From CAZVLE01 sp964627855 (GTDB lineage Bacteria > Bacillota > Dethiobacteria > DTU022), in contig CAZVLE010000077.1 of the NCBI GenBank assembly GCA_964627855.1, positions 1 through 12,353 of the forward strand: a stretch of 12,353 bases of DNA, read 5' to 3'. The notes beneath the pieces were generated by a model that was given only the letters and a program-made list of their open reading frames with translations, did no database searches and was not told the origin of the DNA. Below are positions 6,601-12,353 of the stretch, in pieces. Each line of letters begins with the position of its first letter. Within the stretch, counting starts at the first letter, position 1. A program made the position numbers and the translations under genes.

Positions 6601-7651
6601 GTTGGGAAAAGCGGGTTGCGTAAGCAAGTGTTCCTGTCGGGCAGGTGTCAACACAATGACCGCAGCCGACGCAGTTCAAGTTTCTGACGACCTTGCCTTC
6701 TCTGGCACCGCTCATAATGTCAATAGCCATAGGGCATGCTTTGTTACACTTGCCACAGCTGATGCATTCTTTAAGATTGGTTACAATGCCCTGTCCTGAT
6801 GTATGGGCGAGCAGGCCGGTCACGGTGCCAAGCGGGCAGTAATAGCAGTAGCCCCGACCGGTAAAGAAAGTCCAGATCAGCATGGCAGCTATCAAATCGA
6901 AAAATAGATACTTGTAAATTTCAAGTTGGCTGAAAAAGGCAAAATCACTTGTGGAGATTAATCCGGCAATAATCAGCAGCCAGTAAACGGTAAAGAAGAG
7001 AGCTATAGCCAGAAACACCCACCTGAGGACTATAAACAGCTTTAATGCAAAGGGGCCGGCCTTTTTCCGCTTTCCGACCAGGGGAAAGGCGGGGGCAAAT
7101 ACTTCGGAAATAAAACCGCTGAAGAGGCAAAGGGTTGAGCACTGCCAGCGCCTGCCCCTGATTATGGTTCCGGCAAAGACGACAGTTGTAATGACGAGAT
7201 ATAAGAGCAGGGTTGCTGGCACACCGGCCTTTCCATGAAGGGCTAAAAAGCTTTCACGAAAGTCCGTCCCTGACACCATAAGCTGCAGAGGCTGGTTGGT
7301 CCAGGGTATGGGCATGGCAAAATAGTAGAGGTTGGGATTGTTAAACAGGTATGGTCCAATAATGTGGATCAAGAGGGCGGTGATGAAGAATCCCACTAGA
7401 TTATTCCTGCGCATTGATGTTCTGCCTGCCCTGTGGCTCAGGCGCAAGGTCAGTAAACCACCTGCTGCTATGAAAATTGTTTTGAGCCAATTCTCATAAA
7501 AATGCCAGACAGAGTTGATCAGGGTGGCAACCTCTTCAGGAGCCTGCCGGGCGTAACCAAAATTTAACCCGGCCAGCACGAAGGCCATGATGATATATAA
7601 AGCGAGCATGGCTTTGAGGAGAGATAGCTCATATTCCTGTTTCCTAATCAT
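6590..7651 (-). CDS. NapH/polyferredoxin-like membrane 4Fe-4S protein
   Basis: 353-aa membrane iron-sulfur protein likely to pass electrons across or along the membrane. Several hydrophobic spans are visible (about 11-30, 55-70, 85-103, 145-163, 200-232, 246-264). Two membrane-proximal cysteine pairs follow the NapH/NosR/CcoG pattern: Cys171-x3-Cys175 (WQCSTLC) and Cys269-x2-Cys272-Pro (GYCYYCPLG). The C-terminus holds two full 4Fe-4S ferredoxin motifs, Cys296/299/302/306-Pro and Cys327/330/333/337-Pro. The first pair lacks the usual following proline (Leu instead). ATG 7651 gives a plausible first span; the ribosome site is weak. No obvious redox partner lies in the window, so its pathway cannot be named. 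It lacks the large extracytoplasmic FMN-binding domain of NosR. Confidence 0.87.
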   Translation of the reverse strand: MIRKQEYELSLLKAMLALYIIMAFVLAGLNFGYARQAPEEVATLINSVWHFYENWLKTIFIAAGGLLTLRLSHRAGRTSMRRNNLVGFFITALLIHIIGPYLFNNPNLYYFAMPIPWTNQPLQLMVSGTDFRESFLALHGKAGVPATLLLYLVITTVVFAGTIIRGRRWQCSTLCLFSGFISEVFAPAFPLVGKRKKAGPFALKLFIVLRWVFLAIALFFTVYWLLIIAGLISTSDFAFFSQLEIYKYLFFDLIAAMLIWTFFTGRGYCYYCPLGTVTGLLAHTSGQGIVTNLKECISCGKCNKACPMAIDIMSGAREGKVVRNLNCVGCGHCVDTCPTGTLAYATRFSQPKV

Positions 7652-7700
7652 TTGCAGTTAACTTCCAGGGTTGTTTGACCGCAATATAATAGTATTACCA

Positions 7701-7745
7701 AACAATCATCCCGCCTTTATATTTTATACTGTCATAAAGATTGTT
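7701..7745. repeat. Interrupted inverted repeat, candidate operator or RNA hairpin
   Basis: The right arm 7734-7745 (ATAAAGATTGTT) is complementary to AACAATC (7701-7707) plus TTTAT (7716-7720), with 8 unpaired bases between the two left-arm blocks and a 13-base loop. All 12 right-arm bases are paired. It starts 50 bp upstream of the iron-sulfur protein gene. Confidence 0.4.
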
Positions 7746-7943
7746 CATTTGGCAGTTTGCCCTCAATAGGACAATTATAACATTTTAGGTTCTGGATCTG
7801 GCTCATCCCTTTTTTCATTTTTGGTCTTCACATTCACCTGGGTTTATTAGACCATATTATTTGTTGGTAAAACTTCGCTATAAGTTTAGATGGCTTAAAA
7901 GCAGCTTACCCGGAACCTTTTGTTTGCTAATGCAGGAAATAAC

Positions 7944-7980
7944 CCTTGCCTGCCGAACCAAATTAAGGACCATGGCAAGG
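7944..7980. repeat. 7-bp inverted repeat upstream of the kinase
   Basis: CCTTGCC (7944-7950) and GGCAAGG (7974-7980) are separated by 23 bases and end 46 bases before the kinase start. It may be an operator or a leader hairpin. Confidence 0.3.
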
Positions 7981-8014
7981 TAAAAAACGAGATAGAGCAA
8001 TAATTCAAAAAGGC

Positions 8015-8019
8015 AGGAG
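8015..8019 (+). promoter_or_regulatory. Ribosome binding site of the kinase gene
   Basis: AGGAG, 7 bases before ATG 8027, confirms the start so that the N-terminal zinc ribbon is included in the protein. Confidence 0.7.
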
Positions 8020-8026
8020 CTATTTT

Positions 8027-10141
8027 ATGAATCAAGATACCCTTTGTATGGGCTGTTTCGCTGATACGGGAGGTGGTTTTAAACCTTGTTCGGTTTGTGG
8101 CTATATTCCTGATTACAACCCGGAGGAATCGATTTATTTAGCACCGCGTACCATCCTGGCCAATAAATACCTGGTTGGCAATGTGCTGGGGCAGGGTGGT
8201 TTTGGTATTACCTATCTAGGGTGGGACTTAAATCTTGAAACCAGGCTGGCGATCAAGGAATATTTTCCACAGGGCCATGTTTCAAGAATGCCCGGTCAGA
8301 GTAAAGTTATTTCGCTTGCCGGCACGGAAGCCGAACAGTTCGACTTCTGGTTGAATCGCTTTGTCCAAGAATCTAAAACTTTGGCTCAGTTTGAAAGCCA
8401 CCCTAATATTGTTTCGGTGCGTGATTTCTTTGAGGCCAACAATACTGCTTACATGATTATGAACTACATCGAAGGTTTAACCCTCGAGCAATACCTGAGT
8501 TATTGCGGTGGTTCAATATCTTTCAGCACTGCCCTTGATGTAGTAATTCCAGTTCTTGATGCTCTAAAGGCGGTTCATCAGATTGGATTTATGCATCGGG
8601 ATATCAGCCCCGGTAACATATGTATAGATAATGATGGCCGTGTAGTAGTGATAGATTTTGGTGCTAGTCGTCAGGAAATGCGAGAGAAAAGTAAAAGCTT
8701 GTCGGTTATTCTGAAAGCCGGTTATGCACCTATTGAACAGTACCAAAGTAGAGGCAGGCAGGGACCCTGGACCGATATTTATGCTGTTGGGGCGACCATG
8801 TACAGAGCCATTACAGGGCAGGTTCCCCTGGATGCGATTGATCGTTTGTCTGATGACGACTTAAAGCCTCCTTCAATGCTGGATGTTCAGATTGATCCTG
8901 CCCAGGAGCAGGCCCTGCTTAAAGCTATGGCAGTGAAAATTGAAGACCGTTATCAGTCGGTTGAAGATTTCATGGCCGACCTGAGACCCAATGAAAGCGA
9001 TGATGCCCATCATGAAGAGAACCTTTCTTTATTTGATGGCACAGTGCCCGTTTTAGGATCTGAGAAATTTGAAGATGACCAAAATAGTGCTGATTCGCTG
9101 GACGACGTGAAACCTTATCAAGCTTACAGTGATGAAGAATATAGATTGGAAAAAGAGAAAAGGCCTGGCTTAAAAGAGAGTAATTCAAAGATTAAATATA
9201 CTGCTGCACTTGTCGTTGGCGTTGTTTTGCTGGTAAGCGGTATTGCTCTATTCGGCAGCGGAACAGAGCCTGAAACTGCCAATCAAGATGGTGTTTTTAA
9301 TATGGGTGATAGCGTCGGGGCTGGCCAGACTGTTGATTTGGAAATTACAGCGCAGACTATTGATACTTCCAAAATAGCAGGTCTCGACGCCGATTACTAC
9401 ATTGATTATACAGGAGGGACAATTCCCCTGGGCAATCTGCCGATCGGCTCCCGGGTTGTAGATCCTTCCTGGGAGTGGGAATATAGAATTGGGGCAAACT
9501 ACAGTGGAACGGGGCAGGTAAAGCCTGTCATTTGGCTTGTTGTAGCCAGGGATCACTATGGTTCAGATTCGGGAGTAACTTTACTTTCAGATGAACTAAT
9601 CGGCCGAGTTGCCTATGACAACAGCACCCATTTGAATGAATATGGAAATAATCACTGGGGAGAAAGCGGTTCTCACTCCACGGCCACATGGGGTTTACGC
9701 CCCTGGTTAAATTCTACGGGTATCCATAGTGGCGAAGGTTTTTCCCAGGCTTTTTCAGAAGAATTCAAGCAAGCAATTGTCGTTACAACATTACCTAATA
9801 ATGATGGGCAAACCGGTGCTGCCTACTATACTGAAGACAGAGTTTTTATTCCTTCAACAACTGAGTTAGGGCAAACAGTGCACCAGAGAAGCTATCCAAT
9901 CGGCAAAATATTTCCTTATTTTGCAGAAAGTAATCATGTCAATCGGATTGCTTCACTGGGAGGGTCCAGGTCATGGTACCGGACCCGCACACCTGTTGCC
10001 GATCGCAGGCAATACTCCAGTAATATTAGTCCGGATGATGGTGGTTTTTACATCAGTCACCTTAACCGCAATGGCGAATTAGGGATTCGCCCTGCCTTGA
10101 ACCTTAAAGCCGAGACGATGGTGTCGGAAATCATTAAATAA
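8027..10141 (+). CDS. Receptor Ser/Thr kinase: zinc ribbon, kinase, TM, DUF6273-like domain
   Basis: 704-aa membrane protein kinase. The N-terminus is a small zinc ribbon (Cys7, Cys10, Cys21, Cys24). The kinase domain (about 48-320) has the glycine loop GQGGFG (55-60), AIK lysine 77, HRD at 190-192, Asn197, DFG at 210-212, the activation-segment end APIE (234-237), and Asp250. The usual Lys after HRD is replaced (HRDISPGN), as in a subset of clostridial kinases, but every other catalytic residue is present, so activity is expected. An acidic linker (about 323-388) leads to one membrane span (about 391-410). Residues about 465-695 resemble DUF6273, ending in the characteristic GIRPALNL, and would lie outside the cell as a sensor. 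DUF6273 is assigned from recalled sequence pattern; the ligand and the substrates are unknown. Confidence 0.9.
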   Translation: MNQDTLCMGCFADTGGGFKPCSVCGYIPDYNPEESIYLAPRTILANKYLVGNVLGQGGFGITYLGWDLNLETRLAIKEYFPQGHVSRMPGQSKVISLAGTEAEQFDFWLNRFVQESKTLAQFESHPNIVSVRDFFEANNTAYMIMNYIEGLTLEQYLSYCGGSISFSTALDVVIPVLDALKAVHQIGFMHRDISPGNICIDNDGRVVVIDFGASRQEMREKSKSLSVILKAGYAPIEQYQSRGRQGPWTDIYAVGATMYRAITGQVPLDAIDRLSDDDLKPPSMLDVQIDPAQEQALLKAMAVKIEDRYQSVEDFMADLRPNESDDAHHEENLSLFDGTVPVLGSEKFEDDQNSADSLDDVKPYQAYSDEEYRLEKEKRPGLKESNSKIKYTAALVVGVVLLVSGIALFGSGTEPETANQDGVFNMGDSVGAGQTVDLEITAQTIDTSKIAGLDADYYIDYTGGTIPLGNLPIGSRVVDPSWEWEYRIGANYSGTGQVKPVIWLVVARDHYGSDSGVTLLSDELIGRVAYDNSTHLNEYGNNHWGESGSHSTATWGLRPWLNSTGIHSGEGFSQAFSEEFKQAIVVTTLPNNDGQTGAAYYTEDRVFIPSTTELGQTVHQRSYPIGKIFPYFAESNHVNRIASLGGSRSWYRTRTPVADRRQYSSNISPDDGGFYISHLNRNGELGIRPALNLKAETMVSEIIK

Positions 10142-10181
10142 CCAGGAGCTGCTAAAAATTAAATTATGTTCTAAAAACGCT

Positions 10182-10214
10182 GGGGAAGCCCTGTAATAAA
10201 GACAGAGCCTCCCC
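10182..10214. terminator. Convergent terminator hairpin between kinase and lipoprotein
   Basis: The arms 10182-10194 and 10202-10214 pair at 11 of 13 positions around a 7-base loop. On the minus strand a T5 run follows after 4 bases (A5 at 10173-10177 on the plus strand), so it best terminates the lipoprotein gene. The plus side lacks a T-run, so termination of the kinase transcript here is less certain. Confidence 0.7.
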
Positions 10215-10262
10215 CTTAATGGCCGAATTGCTTTCTGATCCTCTGGCCGGATAGATTATTTG

Positions 10263-10907
10263 CTAATCGAAATACAGGGTATGGGCTATTTCAAAAAAGA
10301 GATCTTCATCAAAGCTTGCAAGCAAGCCCACTGTACCCACAGTGACAGTGATCCACTTGCCGTCTTTTTCTGCTGCAACGGCAACTGCGTCAAGAGCCAG
10401 GGGGGCTGCCGGGTGTTTAAATTTAAAAACCGCTTTGGTGGCAGCTGTACCATCTGCGAGAGTGGTATCTTCCTGTGATTTAATGTCAACCCCTGATCCA
10501 TCTGCGGCTGCTATTGCTCCATCAAGGGCAGCCTCGAAGTTTTCTGCCTCGTCAACATTAACAAATGTAAGAGGAACAGCAGCTTCGGCTACAGCATAGA
10601 GCACGATAGTTGATGGTTCTTCGATCGGATTTAGACTCCATTCTGCCGGGTACTGTACGGAAAAGCCGTATTCAGGGTTGACATATTCGCTTGCCTCGAA
10701 GGAAAGCTCTACCGGTTCCGGCTCTTCTTCTGTAGCTTCAGCATCTTCGGCAGGGGCCTCAGGATCTTCCTCCGGAGCTTCAACATCTTCAGCAGGAGCT
10801 TCCGGTTCAACTGCTGGTGTATCGGAAGCACAACCGGCCAGAGTTAACACTAATAATAGGGACATCACAATTAGAATAAAAAATGTTAGCCTTTCTTTCG
10901 TCATCAT
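10263..10907 (-). CDS. Lipoprotein with acidic linker and PsbP-like domain
   Basis: 214-aa predicted lipoprotein anchored to the outer face of the membrane. A hydrophobic signal (about 7-25) ends in the lipobox LAGC, with Cys26 the lipidated residue. A Pro/Ala/Glu/Asp-rich linker of imperfect EAPAED-type repeats (about 27-67) lifts the globular part from the membrane. The globular part (about 75-214) begins NPEYGFSVQYPAEWSL, the typical opening of PsbP/DcrB-like domains, whose bacterial members are mostly of unknown function. I chose ATG 10907 because GGAGG lies 5 bases upstream (8 bases from the next ATG at 10904). A longer frame reaching 10988 lacks a well-spaced site and would put a basic tail before the signal peptide. 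It is convergent with the kinase and divergent from the LCP gene. Confidence 0.87.
   Translation of the reverse strand: MMTKERLTFFILIVMSLLLVLTLAGCASDTPAVEPEAPAEDVEAPEEDPEAPAEDAEATEEEPEPVELSFEASEYVNPEYGFSVQYPAEWSLNPIEEPSTIVLYAVAEAAVPLTFVNVDEAENFEAALDGAIAAADGSGVDIKSQEDTTLADGTAATKAVFKFKHPAAPLALDAVAVAAEKDGKWITVTVGTVGLLASFDEDLFFEIAHTLYFD
10710..10808 (-). repeat. Coding Pro/Ala/Glu repeats of the lipoprotein linker
   Basis: These codons specify residues about 34-66, a run of imperfect EAPAED/EAPEED/EATEEE units. Such a tract is prone to length change by slippage. Confidence 0.55.
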
Positions 10908-10912
10908 GCTTG

Positions 10913-10917
10913 CCTCC
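10913..10917 (-). promoter_or_regulatory. Ribosome binding site deciding the lipoprotein start
   Basis: GGAGG on the minus strand, 5 bases before ATG 10907 and 8 bases before ATG 10904. It rules against the longer frame from 10988. Confidence 0.75.
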
Positions 10918-11144
10918 TTCTTTTTTCTGCCATGCATTAATGCTTGTTTATAGCTTCTGCCCATTTTCTTTTTGCTTCTTCCAATCAACTCCCCCCGCTG
11001 TTTTTAGAGTGCTTATTGCTCGATGAGAAAAGTCAACACTAACATTGCCTGGTCTCTCAGTTTTTTTATTCTCACAACTTGTTCATAATCTATTTTCGCC
11101 TCTTTTTTTCAAACTCCTCTTTATGTGAAATTATGGTCTTAAAT

Positions 11145-11156
11145 AATCTGCAGATT
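11145..11156. promoter_or_regulatory. 12-bp perfect palindrome, candidate operator
   Basis: AATCTGCAGATT is fully self-complementary, with further A/T symmetry outside it, 68 bases upstream of the LCP -10 box. It has the size of a dimeric regulator site; the regulator is unknown. Confidence 0.35.
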
Positions 11157-11220
11157 TTTTAATTTGCCGGCAGATATTTAGGCTTTTCATGCCATTTCTA
11201 AGGTAGCAGTTATTACAATG

Positions 11221-11229
11221 TGCTATAAT
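11221..11229 (+). promoter_or_regulatory. Extended -10 promoter of the LCP gene
   Basis: TGCTATAAT combines a perfect TATAAT (11224-11229) with the upstream TG of an extended -10. This would compensate for the lack of a good -35 at the expected place. Transcription would start near 11236, about 18 bases before the AGGAGG. Confidence 0.6.
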
Positions 11230-11253
11230 CTGGTTTATAGGTATGCTGTTTCC

Positions 11254-11259
11254 AGGAGG
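11254..11259 (+). promoter_or_regulatory. Ribosome binding site deciding the LCP GTG start
   Basis: AGGAGG, 8 bases before GTG 11268. No in-frame ATG is near, so the GTG start rests on this site. Confidence 0.8.
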
Positions 11260-11267
11260 CAGTGACT

Positions 11268-12353
11268 GTGTCTGAAGATCAGGAGAAAAGGGATGGCAAA
11301 AGTTTGCCGGAAAGCAAGAAGGATGGGGTGGATACCGCTATCCCCGGTGAAGAGATCATAAAGATTGCATCCGGAGAAGCTGAAGAAACTCTGCAAAGCC
11401 AGGATGCTGGTGGTAGCGATGAGTTAGCAGAGTTGTCGGATCAAGATGATAAGAAACATCTATCCGGCAGGCTAAAAAGAATGCTCTGCATCGTCGGTCT
11501 GGTTCTGGCCTTCCTCCTTGTTGCAGCGGGAATCTGGTTGTTTGTCTTTTACAAACAAATTCAGGAGACAGAGCGAGTTATTTTAGACGAAGTTACCTCT
11601 GACCTGGCAAGCTATGATAGAGTCGTGACAGTTGAACAGGAAGAAACAGATCTAAACGAGATCTATACGGTCTTTCCCGAACACATTGTTAATATCGGGC
11701 TGCTCGGATTCGATCGTGGCTGGGATCGTGAAGGACGGGGCCACTATATGTTTCGTCCTGACGTGGTGGCCTTAATTTCAATTGATTTTGAACAAGATGA
11801 GATCTCGGTTATCAGGATCCTCCGTGACTCCTATGTGCCGGTTCATGATAGCGGAGGTTTTCATGATAAAATGAATCATGCCTATGCGTATGGTTATTAC
11901 ACCGGCGATGGCGAAGATCAGCACGCTGATGGGATATATACCACTCTACTTACCATGAGTGATGTATTGGGGGGCATTCCGATCCATTACTATGTATCGG
12001 TCGATATGTATTCAGTCATTGCCCTGGTCGATGCCTTAGGTGGCATCTATTACGATGTCGAGGAAGAGATAGTTGACGAAGTCTGGATATTCGGTGTTTT
12101 GCTGCCTCCAATAGAACCGGGGCCACAGCTTTTAGACGGCACTGACTACATGCGTTACCTGCAATACCGTGATTCTAAATCTAACCAGGAATATGGCAGA
12201 ATTGAGCGTCAGGAGAATCTGCTCAGGGAAACTTACCAATATTTACGTGAAAAAGGCCGGCTCACCGATATCCCTTTAATTTATAATATATACAGGGATT
12301 ATGTTGACACCGATTTGTCCTACAAGAAGATAGCCGCACTTGCAAATTATGCC
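11268..12353 (+). CDS. LytR-CpsA-Psr (LCP) family cell-wall enzyme, 3' end cut
   Basis: 362 codons are visible and the frame runs off the window. LCP enzymes move lipid-linked glycopolymers such as teichoic acids or capsule onto peptidoglycan at the outer membrane face. Parts: a hydrophilic acidic cytoplasmic tail (about 1-68), one membrane span (about 73-95), a stalk, and the LCP domain (about 142-330). Family landmarks are NIGLLGFDR (142-150), RPDVVALISID (163-173), RILRDSYVPV with the key Arg186-Asp187, KMNHAYAYG (201-209), LGGIPIHYYVSVDMYSVIALVDALGGI, and the arginine-rich YLQYRDSKSNQEYGRIERQ (297-315). The cytoplasmic tail of about 70 residues is longer than in many relatives and could be a regulatory site. 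GTG 11268 is fixed by AGGAGG 8 bases upstream. The kinase lies nearby, but any functional link is only inference. Confidence 0.9.
   Translation, partial: MSEDQEKRDGKSLPESKKDGVDTAIPGEEIIKIASGEAEETLQSQDAGGSDELAELSDQDDKKHLSGRLKRMLCIVGLVLAFLLVAAGIWLFVFYKQIQETERVILDEVTSDLASYDRVVTVEQEETDLNEIYTVFPEHIVNIGLLGFDRGWDREGRGHYMFRPDVVALISIDFEQDEISVIRILRDSYVPVHDSGGFHDKMNHAYAYGYYTGDGEDQHADGIYTTLLTMSDVLGGIPIHYYVSVDMYSVIALVDALGGIYYDVEEEIVDEVWIFGVLLPPIEPGPQLLDGTDYMRYLQYRDSKSNQEYGRIERQENLLRETYQYLREKGRLTDIPLIYNIYRDYVDTDLSYKKIAALANYA

Larger units (their letters stand above)
7652..8026. other. 375-bp divergent intergenic region with inverted repeats
   Basis: This separates the iron-sulfur protein gene (-) from the kinase gene (+), so it should hold both promoters. 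It is AT-rich at the left. I found no promoter with good -35/-10 spacing on either strand. It contains the inverted repeats at 7701-7745 and 7944-7980 listed separately. No coding frame is supported. Confidence 0.5.
10908..11267. other. 360-bp AT-rich divergent intergenic region
   Basis: This separates the lipoprotein (-) from the LCP gene (+). It holds the lipoprotein ribosome site, a 12-bp palindrome at 11145-11156 and an extended -10 promoter at 11221-11229. A TTGACT on the minus strand at about 11028-11033 could be the lipoprotein -35, but no good -10 is paired with it. No gene is supported here. Confidence 0.5.

Noticed and set aside
10678..10953. Ser/Ala/Gly-rich plus-strand open frame
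   Set aside because: It is the antisense reading of the lipoprotein's Glu/Pro/Ala linker and signal peptide.
10908..10988. N-terminal extension of the lipoprotein frame
   Set aside because: It would put 27 mostly basic residues before a normal lipoprotein signal, while a strong GGAGG site fixes the start at 10907 or 10904.

Overview
The window looks like chromosomal DNA of a Gram-positive-type bacterium, most likely a clostridial Firmicute. The reasons are strong Shine-Dalgarno sites with mixed ATG/GTG starts, a LytR-CpsA-Psr (LCP) cell-wall enzyme, a PrsW-type protease beside an ECF sigma/zinc-finger anti-sigma pair, and a clostridial-style receptor kinase. The taxonomic call is inference. 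No phage, transposase, CRISPR, tRNA or rRNA gene was found.

Layout from left to right. (a) 2-214 (+) is the tail of an unrecognised reading frame that runs convergently into the next gene. (b) 181-1224 (-) is a PrsW-family intramembrane protease, preceded by a 543-bp gene-free, hairpin-containing stretch and then 1768-3672 (-), a DUF2207 membrane protein with a Gly/Ser/Arg tail. (c) Divergent from these is a tight operon at 3943-6317 (+): ECF sigma factor, zinc-finger anti-sigma factor with several membrane spans, and an exported, membrane-anchored beta-helix (bactofilin-like) protein. (d) 6590-7651 (-) is an orphan NapH/polyferredoxin-like membrane iron-sulfur protein. (e) 8027-10141 (+) is a receptor-type Ser/Thr kinase: zinc ribbon, kinase, one membrane span, and an outside domain resembling DUF6273. 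(f) 10263-10907 (-) is a lipoprotein with an acidic Pro/Ala/Glu linker and a PsbP-like domain. (g) 11268 to the window end (+) is an LCP-family enzyme, cut by the window edge.

Almost every product is predicted to sit in or on the membrane, so the window reads as a cell-envelope sensing and maintenance region. The most suggestive link is that a PrsW-type protease, whose Bacillus subtilis relative starts proteolysis of the anti-sigma factor RsiW, lies about 2.7 kb from an ECF sigma/anti-sigma pair. That hints at a self-contained regulated-proteolysis circuit controlling the beta-helix protein and perhaps the divergent DUF2207/PrsW genes. The kinase has a separate architecture worth attention: a cytoplasmic zinc ribbon and catalytic domain joined through one membrane span to a putative ligand-binding domain.
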